A stretch of 64,000 nucleotides of DNA, from contig NZ_JYLO01000004.1 in assembly GCF_001439845.1 (NCBI RefSeq), forward strand, positions 310,001 through 374,000, read 5' to 3'. This DNA comes from Pseudomonas lactis. GTDB lineage: Bacteria > Pseudomonadota > Gammaproteobacteria > Pseudomonadales > Pseudomonadaceae. A model generated the notes under the pieces. The model saw only the letters and a program-made list of their open reading frames with translations, was not told where the DNA came from and did no database searches. Of this stretch, positions 28,444 to 35,921 are shown piece by piece (within the stretch, counting starts at the first letter, position 1; each line of letters begins with the position of its first letter). Made by a program: the position numbers and the translations under genes.

Positions 28444-28579
28444 TTGTGGCGAGGGAGCTTGCTCCCGCTGGGCTGCGCAGCAGCCCCAAAAAGCCACACC
28501 GCGCATCCACTGAACGCATGCGGTGAACGGGTTGGGGCCGCTTCGCTGCCCAGCGGGAGCAAGCTCCCTCGCCACAAAA
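28444..28579. repeat. REPIN, GGCGAGGGAGCTTGCTCCC family (right flank of RAYT)
   Basis: Both ends intact (TTGTGGCGAGGGAGCTTGCT and its complement), with the internal sequence matching the left-flank copy at 27743 at nearly every base. Confidence 0.92.
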
Positions 28580-28624
28580 GTTTGTGCATAGGGTTTGCGA
28601 GCGTGAAAATAATCGTGTAATTTT

Positions 28625-28654
28625 TCATGAAATTATTCGATATAAATTTCATGA
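28625..28654. promoter_or_regulatory. 30-bp inverted repeat over the start of the XRE-cupin gene
   Basis: TCATGAAATT and AATTTCATGA are separated by ten bases. The two possible ATG starts of the regulator (28627 and 28651) fall one in each arm. An autoregulatory operator is the simplest reading. Confidence 0.5.
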
Positions 28655-29208
28655 CCCCTCAAGAAGAACTTGCCACCCTCGCGGCGCTGATCCACGACCT
28701 GCGCAAGTACAAGAAGCTCACCCTGGCCCAACTTGCGCAAAAAATCGAACGGTCGGTGGGATTTCTGTCCCAGGTAGAACGTGGCCTGTCGCGCCCGACC
28801 GTGGCCGATTTAACCGCCATCAGCCACGCCCTGGACGTACCCACCACCTATTTCTACAGCCTGCCCAAACCCAAAGCGGTGGACTGGGTCACCCGCCCCA
28901 ACGAGCGGCGCACGGTGTATTACGCCAATGGCATCACCGACATCCTGGTGTCGCCGAGCATGAACGGCGCGTTCTCGATGCTCGACAGCCTGTTGGCACC
29001 CGGTGCCAACAGCGGCGAACAGACTATGAGCGACCGCGCCGAACAGGCTGGTTTTGTGCTCGAAGGCGAGTTGACCCTGTGGGTGGATGGCGAGGCCGAT
29101 CCGGTCACCCTCGGCCCCGGCGACAGTTTCCACCTCGCCAGTTTCGCCCACTGCCGCTACGCCAACCTGACCGACCTGCCCGCCCGCGTCTTGTGGGTTT
29201 ACAACTAG
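28651..29208 (+). CDS. XRE-family regulator with C-terminal cupin
   Basis: A repressor-type protein of 185 residues (193 if ATG 28627 is used). N-terminal HTH: LTLAQLAQKIERSVGFLSQV followed by ERGLSRPTVADLTAI. C-terminal cupin barrel: EQAGFVLEGELTLWVDGEAD and LGPGDSFHLASFAHCRYAN. This architecture is shared with PuuR and other amine or amino-acid sensors. It lies 11 bp before a gamma-glutamyl-ligase-type glutamine synthetase and probably controls it. Neither start has a clear ribosome-binding site; I take 28651 because a palindrome covers the upstream start. Confidence 0.87.
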   Translation: MTPQEELATLAALIHDLRKYKKLTLAQLAQKIERSVGFLSQVERGLSRPTVADLTAISHALDVPTTYFYSLPKPKAVDWVTRPNERRTVYYANGITDILVSPSMNGAFSMLDSLLAPGANSGEQTMSDRAEQAGFVLEGELTLWVDGEADPVTLGPGDSFHLASFAHCRYANLTDLPARVLWVYN

Positions 29209-29219
29209 GAGCTGCACCC

Positions 29220-30566
29220 GTGAAAAGCCAATCCTCCACGTTGCTGGCCGAAGTACGCAGCTTTCGCCAGAACCACCCCGACGTGCGCTATGTCGACCTG
29301 ATCGCCCTGGATATTCCCGGGCATTTCTATGGCAAGCGCTACCCGGTGGAGATGCTTGAGAAAGTCGCAGCCGGCAGCCCGCTGAAGCTGCCGCAGAATG
29401 CGGTATTGCTGGGGGCTCAGGGTGGGCTGTTCAAGATTGGCGACTACTGCTTCAACGATGGCGACCCGGACGCCAACCGCCGATTGGTGCCGGGCACGCT
29501 CAAACCGGTGAACTGGGAGTCCCAGCCATTGGGGCAAATGCTCATCACCTCGGACGGCACCCAAGCGCCCATCGAATTCGAACCCCGCGAAGTCCTGGCC
29601 AAAGTACTGGAACGCTTGCAGCATCAGGGCATTCACCCCGTGGTGGCGTTTGAGCTGGAGTTCTACCTGTTCGATAAACAGCTGGAAAACGGCCTGCCGC
29701 AATTTGCCCGCGACCCGCTCAGCGGGGATGCCGACGACCAGCCCAACCTGCATATCGAACGGCTGTCGCGCTTTAGCGACGTGCTCGATGACATGGCGCA
29801 AACCGCCAAGGACCAAGGCCTCGACATCACGGTGATCACCGCCGAAATCGGCCCCGGCCAGTTCGAGATCAACTTCGGCCACTGCGACGACGGCCTGCGC
29901 GCCGCCGACTGGGCCGCCCTGTTCTGCCGCAGCACCCGTGGCGTGGCGCTCAAGCAGGGTTACCGCGCCAGCTTCATGGCCAAGCCCTACCTGCAATTTC
30001 CCGGCAGTGGCATGCATGTGCATGTGAGCCTTTACGACGCAGCGGGCAATAACTTGCTCGCGGCCCATCAGCAGCAGCCATTGCGCCACGCCGTAGCCGG
30101 TTGCTTGGAATTGCTGCCCCACTGCATGCCGATTTTCTCGCCCAACCACAATGCCTTCCGCCGCCTGGGCGGCACGGTCAACGCTGCGACGCGGGCGAGC
30201 TGGGGCTTTGAAGACCGCGATGCTTGTGTGCGCATCCCCGAGTCCGACCCGCGCAACCTGCGGATCGAGCACCGCCTGGCCAGCGCCGATGCCAACCCTT
30301 ACCTGGTGCTGGCGGCGATCCTGGTGGGCCTGGAGCATGGCCTTGAGACCAAGCGTGAACCCATCGCACCACTGAACGAAGACCGCAACAGCGGCACCGA
30401 TTTCCCGGTGGAAATGCTCGACGCCGTGCGTGCCATGCAGCAGCAACCGGTACTGCGCGACAAGCTGGGCGCGGAATTTGTCGACGTGTATTGCGAGAAC
30501 AAACGCCAGGATCACTTGGCTTTCCAGCAAGAAATTCATGCGCGCGAATATCGCTGGTTTCTCTAA
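29220..30566 (+). CDS. Glutamine-synthetase-family ligase (gamma-glutamylpolyamine synthetase-like)
   Basis: A 448-residue GS-fold enzyme joining glutamate to ammonia or, more likely, an amine using ATP. Motifs: GPGQFEINFGHCDDG (metal site), GYRASFMAKPYLQFPGSGMH with HVHVSL (ATP/glutamate site), SPNHNAFRRLGG and DPRNLRIEHRLASADANPY. It lacks the adenylylation loop of housekeeping GlnA. GTG at 29220 is the start: AGGAG lies 7 bp upstream and it begins just after the stop of the XRE-cupin regulator. With such a regulator, polyamine or amine catabolism is the likely role; the substrate is not proven. Confidence 0.9.
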   Translation: MKSQSSTLLAEVRSFRQNHPDVRYVDLIALDIPGHFYGKRYPVEMLEKVAAGSPLKLPQNAVLLGAQGGLFKIGDYCFNDGDPDANRRLVPGTLKPVNWESQPLGQMLITSDGTQAPIEFEPREVLAKVLERLQHQGIHPVVAFELEFYLFDKQLENGLPQFARDPLSGDADDQPNLHIERLSRFSDVLDDMAQTAKDQGLDITVITAEIGPGQFEINFGHCDDGLRAADWAALFCRSTRGVALKQGYRASFMAKPYLQFPGSGMHVHVSLYDAAGNNLLAAHQQQPLRHAVAGCLELLPHCMPIFSPNHNAFRRLGGTVNAATRASWGFEDRDACVRIPESDPRNLRIEHRLASADANPYLVLAAILVGLEHGLETKREPIAPLNEDRNSGTDFPVEMLDAVRAMQQQPVLRDKLGAEFVDVYCENKRQDHLAFQQEIHAREYRWFL

Positions 30567-30595
30567 GGACGCGCCGCGATGGCGGCATAAAAACC

Positions 30596-30609
30596 TTGAT
30601 CTAAATCAA
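30596..30609. promoter_or_regulatory. Anr/Dnr (FNR-type) box
   Basis: TTGATCTAAATCAA matches the Anr/FNR consensus TTGAT-N4-ATCAA perfectly. It lies 136 bp before the DUF3857 gene ATG and just after the GS-like gene, so it may give oxygen-dependent control of the former. An ATTGTcgaACAAT palindrome follows near 30645. Confidence 0.5.
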
Positions 30610-30745
30610 GTAAAGGCTCTAGCACGGGCCTTTCAGGCTTAAGAATTGTCGAACAATCCTGGCCTTTGCCGTTGAGATCCATTATCATCCGGCGCCTTCT
30701 CGCTACCCGCCGGGTAGCTGTTTCAATGTGTCACCCGAGGCGCCC

Positions 30746-32605
30746 ATGTACCGTTTTTCGTTTCACCGCCCTTTGATTGCTATCAGTCTGGGGCTGGTTT
30801 CCCATTCCGTCAGCGCTGCACTGCAACCCCTAGCCGAAGCCCCACTGGCCAACGACACCGAATTGCACTGCCACTTCAACCGCGACGCCAGCACCGACTG
30901 CACCACCACCTACCGCTACACGATCCTCAAACCCAACGGCCGCGAAATGCTCTCGCGCATCGATTTCGATTACTCCGAAGGCGATACCTTTGAAGTGATC
31001 AGCGCCCAGTCCACCCAGCCTGGCGCCAAGCCGGTCGCCCTCGCCGCCACGCAAATCGATACCCGCAGCGCGCCCAACCCAGACCAGGGTTTCAGCCGCG
31101 ATAAGCAAACCTCCCTGGCCTTCCCCAACCTGCGCGTGGGCACAAAGATCCGCTACACCGTACACCACCACTATCCGGCCAAACCGCTGATGAGCCAGTT
31201 CCATTACGTGCTCAAGTTCGGCCCCGGCGCGGCCCGCCGTGATCGTTTCAAGGCGCGCTTTACCGCCGAACGCCCGCTCCAGTGGCGTAGTGAAATGTTC
31301 GACGCCTTCAACGTGACCCCTTCGAGCAACGGCAAAACCCTGGACGTGGCGCTTAAAGCGCCGATCTACCTCAACTACATCAATGAATCCTCCGCCGCCG
31401 CGCTGCTGCGCGTCCCACGCCTGGAAGTAGGCAGCGCCGTGGACCACCAGGCGTACTTCGGTGATTTTGCCCAGCGTTACAACCAGATCCTCGGCGCCAA
31501 CCTGCCGGCGCAAGCCGCCGCCGCCGTGGCCGCCGCACGCAGCCTGGCGCCGGCTGAGCAAGTGGCCGCGCTGATGCAGCACATCAATGATCATTACCGC
31601 TACCTGGGCGACTGGCGCGCCAGCGAGCGTGGTTATGTGCCGTTCAGCCTGGTGGAAATCGAGCAGCACGGCTACGGCGACTGCAAGGACCTGGCGACCC
31701 TGCTGACGGCCATGCTCAAGGCCAGCGGCATCAAGGCAGAGACCGCGTGGGTCAGCCGTGGCGACGTGGTCGATGCCCTGCTGATTCCTGGCACACAGGC
31801 GCCCAACCACGCCATCGTGCGTGCCGAAGTGAATGGCCAGGTGTGGTGGCTTGACCCGACCAACCCGGTCTTCGCCCCTGGCCAGACCATGCCCGATATT
31901 CAGGACCGCTGGGTGTTGGTCAACGACGCCCAGGGCCAAGTGCGCGAAGAACACATCCCACTGGAACGCCCCGAAGTCTCGATACGCCTGGACAAACAGG
32001 TGCAGTACGGCAAAGAGGGAGATGGCGCGGTCAAGGCGACTATTACCTTCAGCCGCCTGCCGCTGATGCAACTGAGCGTCGCCGACCGCCAGCAAGGCAC
32101 CACCGCCACCGACCAGAACATCTGCGCCAACTTCGGCAACGACATTAGCGACTGCCAGATCACCCGCGACCCCACCAGTTTTGTGGTACATGACGGCTAC
32201 AGCGTCAGCGCCCGCATGAACGATCAGCGCGCCCTGGAAAAACTGGCCAATGACTATGTCTACACCGACCCGTCCTTGAAAGACCGCTGGGAAGGTTACG
32301 TCAACTATCGTCGCCAGGGGCAACAGGCCGACCTCTACCTGGGCAACCCCGAAACCTATGACTACACCTACACCCTGGCAGGCGGGAAGATGGAAAAAGC
32401 CATCCCCGGCTGCAAGGTGCGCTCGCCCTGGTACGACCTCGACCTGGACGGAAAACTGGAAGACGGCTCACTGCGCTATCACTATCGCCTGAGCCAGAAA
32501 AAACGTTGGCTGACCCATGCCGAAGTCACCAGCGATGCGTTCGGCAAGATGATTGAAGAAGCTCGGGCCTGTGCCGAGCAGGTGCATCAGGTGGTGAAGC
32601 TCTAG
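30746..32605 (+). CDS. DUF3857 / transglutaminase-like periplasmic protein
   Basis: A 619-residue exported protein. Signal peptide MYRFSFHRPLIAISLGLVSH; DUF3857 domain at about residues 45-230 (TTYRYTILKPNGREMLSRID); transglutaminase-like core at about 265-390 with the catalytic Cys in EQHGYGDCKDLATLLTAMLK, His in APNHAIVRAEVNGQ and Asp in VWWLDPTNPVF; then a C-terminal beta domain. The triad is intact, so peptidase or transamidase activity is possible. Function in pseudomonads is not established. ATG at 30746 is chosen because the signal peptide starts there. Confidence 0.88.
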   Translation: MYRFSFHRPLIAISLGLVSHSVSAALQPLAEAPLANDTELHCHFNRDASTDCTTTYRYTILKPNGREMLSRIDFDYSEGDTFEVISAQSTQPGAKPVALAATQIDTRSAPNPDQGFSRDKQTSLAFPNLRVGTKIRYTVHHHYPAKPLMSQFHYVLKFGPGAARRDRFKARFTAERPLQWRSEMFDAFNVTPSSNGKTLDVALKAPIYLNYINESSAAALLRVPRLEVGSAVDHQAYFGDFAQRYNQILGANLPAQAAAAVAAARSLAPAEQVAALMQHINDHYRYLGDWRASERGYVPFSLVEIEQHGYGDCKDLATLLTAMLKASGIKAETAWVSRGDVVDALLIPGTQAPNHAIVRAEVNGQVWWLDPTNPVFAPGQTMPDIQDRWVLVNDAQGQVREEHIPLERPEVSIRLDKQVQYGKEGDGAVKATITFSRLPLMQLSVADRQQGTTATDQNICANFGNDISDCQITRDPTSFVVHDGYSVSARMNDQRALEKLANDYVYTDPSLKDRWEGYVNYRRQGQQADLYLGNPETYDYTYTLAGGKMEKAIPGCKVRSPWYDLDLDGKLEDGSLRYHYRLSQKKRWLTHAEVTSDAFGKMIEEARACAEQVHQVVKL

Positions 32606-32632
32606 ACTATCCCTGACACAACACAGTCCAAA

Positions 32633-32704
32633 TGTGGGAGCTGGCTTGCCTGCGATAACGGCGGGTCAGCTTGCACATGAGTGGCTGATACATCGCCATC
32701 GCAG
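32633..32704. repeat. Left part of a REPIN split by the mobile element
   Basis: TGTGGGAGCTGGCTTGCCTG starts a GTGGGAGCTGGCTTGCC-type REPIN whose second half stops at ATCGCAG, exactly where element copy 2 begins; the expected GCAAGCCAGCTCCCACA does not follow. Confidence 0.75.
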
Positions 32705-33130
32705 CATAGGTATCTACACAACCTTGGAGGTTGTTGCAGCCAACGGTAACCACGATGCGAAGCGAGCCGCTCTTGATCTGCTTTTGATCTTGATCTCAGG
32801 CGCCCCGTTAAACCACGCTGGCCGAACGCAGGCTTGAATTCGTGGGTAACCCGGCAGGACGCCGGGTTAGCCGCCCCGCGCCATGGATGGCGCGTGGCGG
32901 CGGCCCACGGATTCAAGCCTGTGTTCGGGCACACCGAGCCTAAGCGAGGTGCCGAGTGGTGGGGCAAGAGCCTTTTGCTTACTTTTGGCTGGGCCGGCAT
33001 TCCGGCTCCTTTCAAAAGTGAGCCGCTGTCAGAGCGGAACCCTAAGTGGCCGTTACCGCAGGAATGGATATGTACACAATCCAACTGTGTCGCCTGTCAG
33101 GCCGCCTTCGCGAGCAAGCCAGCTCCCACT
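32705..33130. mobile_element. REP-carrying MITE-like element, copy 2 (right end lost)
   Basis: Starts with the left terminal repeat CATAGGTATCTACACAAC directly after ATCGCAG of a REP. The core matches copies 1 and 3 (CGATGCGAAGCGAG; GCGCCCCGTTAAACCACGCT; CCTAAGTGGCCGTTACCGCA). A nested hairpin with 17-bp arms occupies 32830-32920. It retains a GCAAGCCAGCTCCCAC half-REP at 33115-33130 but no right terminal repeat is found before the LysR gene end at 33150, so it is truncated. It accounts for the gap 32606-33149. Confidence 0.72.
32830..32920. repeat. Nested long hairpin inside element copy 2
   Basis: Arms AGGCTTGAATTCGTGGG and CCCACGGATTCAAGCCT pair with a single T.G wobble, enclosing AACCCGGC/GCCGGGTT and GCGCC/GGCGC. 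Compared with copy 1 the outer arms are wholly different yet still complementary. Confidence 0.65.
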
Positions 33131-33149
33131 TTTTAATCCGTGTGTTGCG

Positions 33150-34043
33150 TCAGCGGGACTCACCTAGCAACAAGCCCTGCTCCCGCGCGCACAACTCCAC
33201 CACATAATCCCACAACACCCGCAACCGCACCGACTTGTGCAGCTCCCGACGCGAGCTGATCCAATAGCTGCGCTGAATGCCCTCTGCCGGCAACAACGGC
33301 ACCAACTCTCCATCCCCAGCCGCCATAAAACATGGCAACACCGCAATGCCCAACCCCGAACGCGCCGCCTGGTGCTGGGCGATCACGCTGGTGCTGTGGA
33401 ACACCACCTTGGGGTTACGGCAGAAGCTGTTGAGTAACTTCAGCTCCTGGCTGAACAGCAGGTCATCGACATAATCGATCCAGGCATGGGCAGCAAGGTC
33501 TTCACGCTTCTCGATAGGCGGATTGCGGGCCAGGTAGGCACGGCTGGCGTACAGCGCCAGACGATAATCGGTGAGTTTGCGCGTCACCAGTTGATCGGCG
33601 CTGGGGCGCTCCAGGTGAATGCTGATCTCCGCTTCGCGATTGAGGATGCTGACAAAACGCGGCACCGCGACCAGCTCCACCTCCAATCCTGGATAGCGTT
33701 CAAACAACCCTCCCATGCGCGAGGCCAAAAACATCACCCCCAGCCCTTCGGCCACGCCGAGGCGAATCTTGCCCAGGGGCGCAGCAGAATGGGTGAGCTC
33801 GTCTTCGGCCAACAGTGCCACGTTCTCCATGGCCTCCGCATGTTTGAGCAGCGCTTCGCCGGCAGGCGTCAGTTCATAGCCCTGGGCATGTTGCACGAAC
33901 AACGCCGTGCCGAGGCTTTTCTCGATGGCGTCGATATGCCGGGCCACGGTGGCATGCGTGGTTTTCAGGCGTTGGGCGGCGGTGAGCAGGCGGCCACTGC
34001 GCTGCAACTCGAGAAAAAACCGCAGGTCATTCCAGTCGAACAT
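33150..34043 (-). CDS. LysR-family transcriptional regulator
   Basis: A 297-residue LTTR: N-terminal HTH (LRFFLELQRSGRLLTAAQRL; THATVARHIDAIEKSLGTAL) and a two-lobe effector domain (LGKIRLGVAEGLGVMFLASR). It is divergent from a GMC oxidoreductase gene, 128 bp away, followed by an MHS transporter; by the usual LTTR layout it controls that pair. Inducer unknown. Its 3' end borders the truncated mobile element copy 2. Confidence 0.92.
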   Translation of the reverse strand: MFDWNDLRFFLELQRSGRLLTAAQRLKTTHATVARHIDAIEKSLGTALFVQHAQGYELTPAGEALLKHAEAMENVALLAEDELTHSAAPLGKIRLGVAEGLGVMFLASRMGGLFERYPGLEVELVAVPRFVSILNREAEISIHLERPSADQLVTRKLTDYRLALYASRAYLARNPPIEKREDLAAHAWIDYVDDLLFSQELKLLNSFCRNPKVVFHSTSVIAQHQAARSGLGIAVLPCFMAAGDGELVPLLPAEGIQRSYWISSRRELHKSVRLRVLWDYVVELCAREQGLLLGESR

Positions 34044-34171
34044 ATCGCCTCCAGTGCCCGGGCCAGCCGCCGTTGTTTAAAAACGCACAGCGGGTGGGTA
34101 AAAACTAACATTTTTAAGACGAAAACTAACAACTAGGATGGGGCCAATAAGAAAAACAAGCGAGACCCCAG

Positions 34172-35839
34172 ATGCCCAATGCAACTGCTGAATACGATTA
34201 CATCGTCGTCGGCGCCGGCCCTGCCGGATGCCTGCTGGCCAATCGTCTGTCCGCCAACCCGGCTCACCGTGTCCTGCTGCTGGAAGCCGGTGGCCGCGAC
34301 AACTACCCCTGGATCCATATCCCCGTCGGCTACCTGTTCTGCATCGGCAACCCACGCACCGACTGGTGCTTCAAGACCGAATCCCAAGCCGGCCTGCAAG
34401 GGCGCGCCTTGAGCTACCCCCGGGGCAAAGTGCTGGGAGGCTGCTCGTCTATCAACGGCATGATCTATATGCGCGGCCAGGCTCAGGACTACGATGGCTG
34501 GGCGGCGGCGGGCAACGCGGGCTGGGCCTGGAAAGACGTACTGCCGCTGTTCAAACAGAGCGAAAACCATTTTGCCGGCGGCTCTGAATTCCACAACGAG
34601 GGCGGCGAGTGGCGCGTCGAGCAACAGCGCCTGTCGTGGCCGATCCTCGATGCGTTTCGTGAGGCGGCTGCCCAAAGCGGCATCGCCAATATCAATGATT
34701 TCAACCAGGGCGATAACGAGGGTTGCGGTTACTTCCAGGTCAACCAGAAAGCCGGTGTGCGCTGGAATGCGGCCAAGGCGTTTCTCAAGCCGATCCGCCA
34801 GCGGCCTAACCTCACCGTGCTGACGGAGGTAGAGGTTGAGCGTGTGCTGCTGGAAAACGGTAGTGCCTCGCAGGTACTGGGGCGCCAACACGGCCAGGCA
34901 CTGATCTGGAAAGCGCGCAAAGAGATCGTACTGTGCGCCGGCTCGGTGGGTTCGCCGGGCATTCTGCAACGTTCAGGGATCGGCCCTTCCCAGGTGCTCA
35001 AGCCCCTGGGTATCGACGTGGTGCATGAACTGCCAGGCGTTGGCGGCAACCTGCAAGATCACCTGCAACTGCGCCTGATCTACAAGCTGGAAAATGCCCG
35101 CACCCTGAACCAGATCGCCGGCACATTGTGGGGCAAGATGGGCATGGGCCTGCGCTACCTGTACGACCGTAGCGGCCCGCTGTCGATGGCGCCCAGCCAG
35201 CTCGGCGCGTTTGCCCGCTCCGGCCCGGAGCAGACCTCTGCCAACCTGCAATACCATGTGCAACCACTGTCCCTGGAGCGCTTTGGCGAACCATTGCACG
35301 GCTTCCCGGCATTTACCGCGTCGGTCTGCGACCTGCGCCCGCAAAGCCGTGGCCGGGTGGATATTCGTTCGGCCAACCCGGCGGATGCGCCGCGGATACA
35401 GCCCAATTACCTCAGCCACCCCGAAGACTTACGCGTCGCCGCCGACGCCATTCGCCTGACCCGGCGCATCGTCGCCGCTCCGGCCCTGAGCCAGTTCAAA
35501 CCGGTGGAATACCTGCCCGGCCAAGACCTGCAAACTGAAGAACAACTGCACGAAGCCGCCGCACGGATCGGCACCACGATTTTCCATCCGGTGGGCACCT
35601 GCCGCATGGGCGATGACAAGGACGCGGTGGTCGACAGCCAACTGCGCGTACACGGCATCCCCGGCCTGCGCATTGCCGATGCGTCGATCATGCCGCGCAT
35701 CACCTCCGGCAATACCTGCTCACCCACGCTGATGATCGCGGAAAAAGCCGCGCAGCTCATCCTGTCACCCAACACTGTAGGCGCGAGCTTACTCGCGAAA
35801 AACCCACCAACACCGCGCACTACAGGGCACCCCGCGTAA
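34172..35839 (+). CDS. GMC-family FAD oxidoreductase (choline/alcohol dehydrogenase-like)
   Basis: A 555-residue flavoenzyme oxidising an alcohol. The FAD-binding Rossmann motif is DYIVVGAGPAGCLLANRL, then LEAGGRDNYPWIHIP; GMC signatures are SYPRGKVLGGCSSINGMIY and CAGSVGSPGILQRSGIGP, and the C-terminal active-site region has GTTIFHPVGTCRMG and RIADASIMPRITSGNTCSPT. The last ~20 residues (VGASLLAKNPPTPRTTGHPA) are read from a REP that begins at 35776, beyond the family end near AEKAAQLI. It pairs with the downstream transporter and the divergent LysR gene. Substrate not determinable. Confidence 0.93.
   Translation: MPNATAEYDYIVVGAGPAGCLLANRLSANPAHRVLLLEAGGRDNYPWIHIPVGYLFCIGNPRTDWCFKTESQAGLQGRALSYPRGKVLGGCSSINGMIYMRGQAQDYDGWAAAGNAGWAWKDVLPLFKQSENHFAGGSEFHNEGGEWRVEQQRLSWPILDAFREAAAQSGIANINDFNQGDNEGCGYFQVNQKAGVRWNAAKAFLKPIRQRPNLTVLTEVEVERVLLENGSASQVLGRQHGQALIWKARKEIVLCAGSVGSPGILQRSGIGPSQVLKPLGIDVVHELPGVGGNLQDHLQLRLIYKLENARTLNQIAGTLWGKMGMGLRYLYDRSGPLSMAPSQLGAFARSGPEQTSANLQYHVQPLSLERFGEPLHGFPAFTASVCDLRPQSRGRVDIRSANPADAPRIQPNYLSHPEDLRVAADAIRLTRRIVAAPALSQFKPVEYLPGQDLQTEEQLHEAAARIGTTIFHPVGTCRMGDDKDAVVDSQLRVHGIPGLRIADASIMPRITSGNTCSPTLMIAEKAAQLILSPNTVGASLLAKNPPTPRTTGHPA
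35776..35803. repeat. Single REP, TAGGAGCGAGCTTGCTCG family
   Basis: TGTAGGCGCGAGCTTACTCG followed by CGAAAAAC. It lies within the 3' end of the GMC oxidoreductase reading frame and extends the protein. Confidence 0.8.
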
Positions 35840-35921
35840 TCGTTGACGTTGAAAAAATAGCGGCGCTGAGGTTGGCGCCGACAGTGGAACAACAATAAAT
35901 AATCACTGTGAGGGACACCCG

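Noticed and set aside
28584..30566. 660-codon frame starting upstream of the GS-like gene
   Set aside because: Its first 212 codons overlap the XRE-cupin gene in another frame and are Arg/Pro/His-rich; GTG 29220 has the ribosome-binding site.
32602..33167. Frames across element copy 2
   Set aside because: Same reason as copy 1; repeat-derived sequence.
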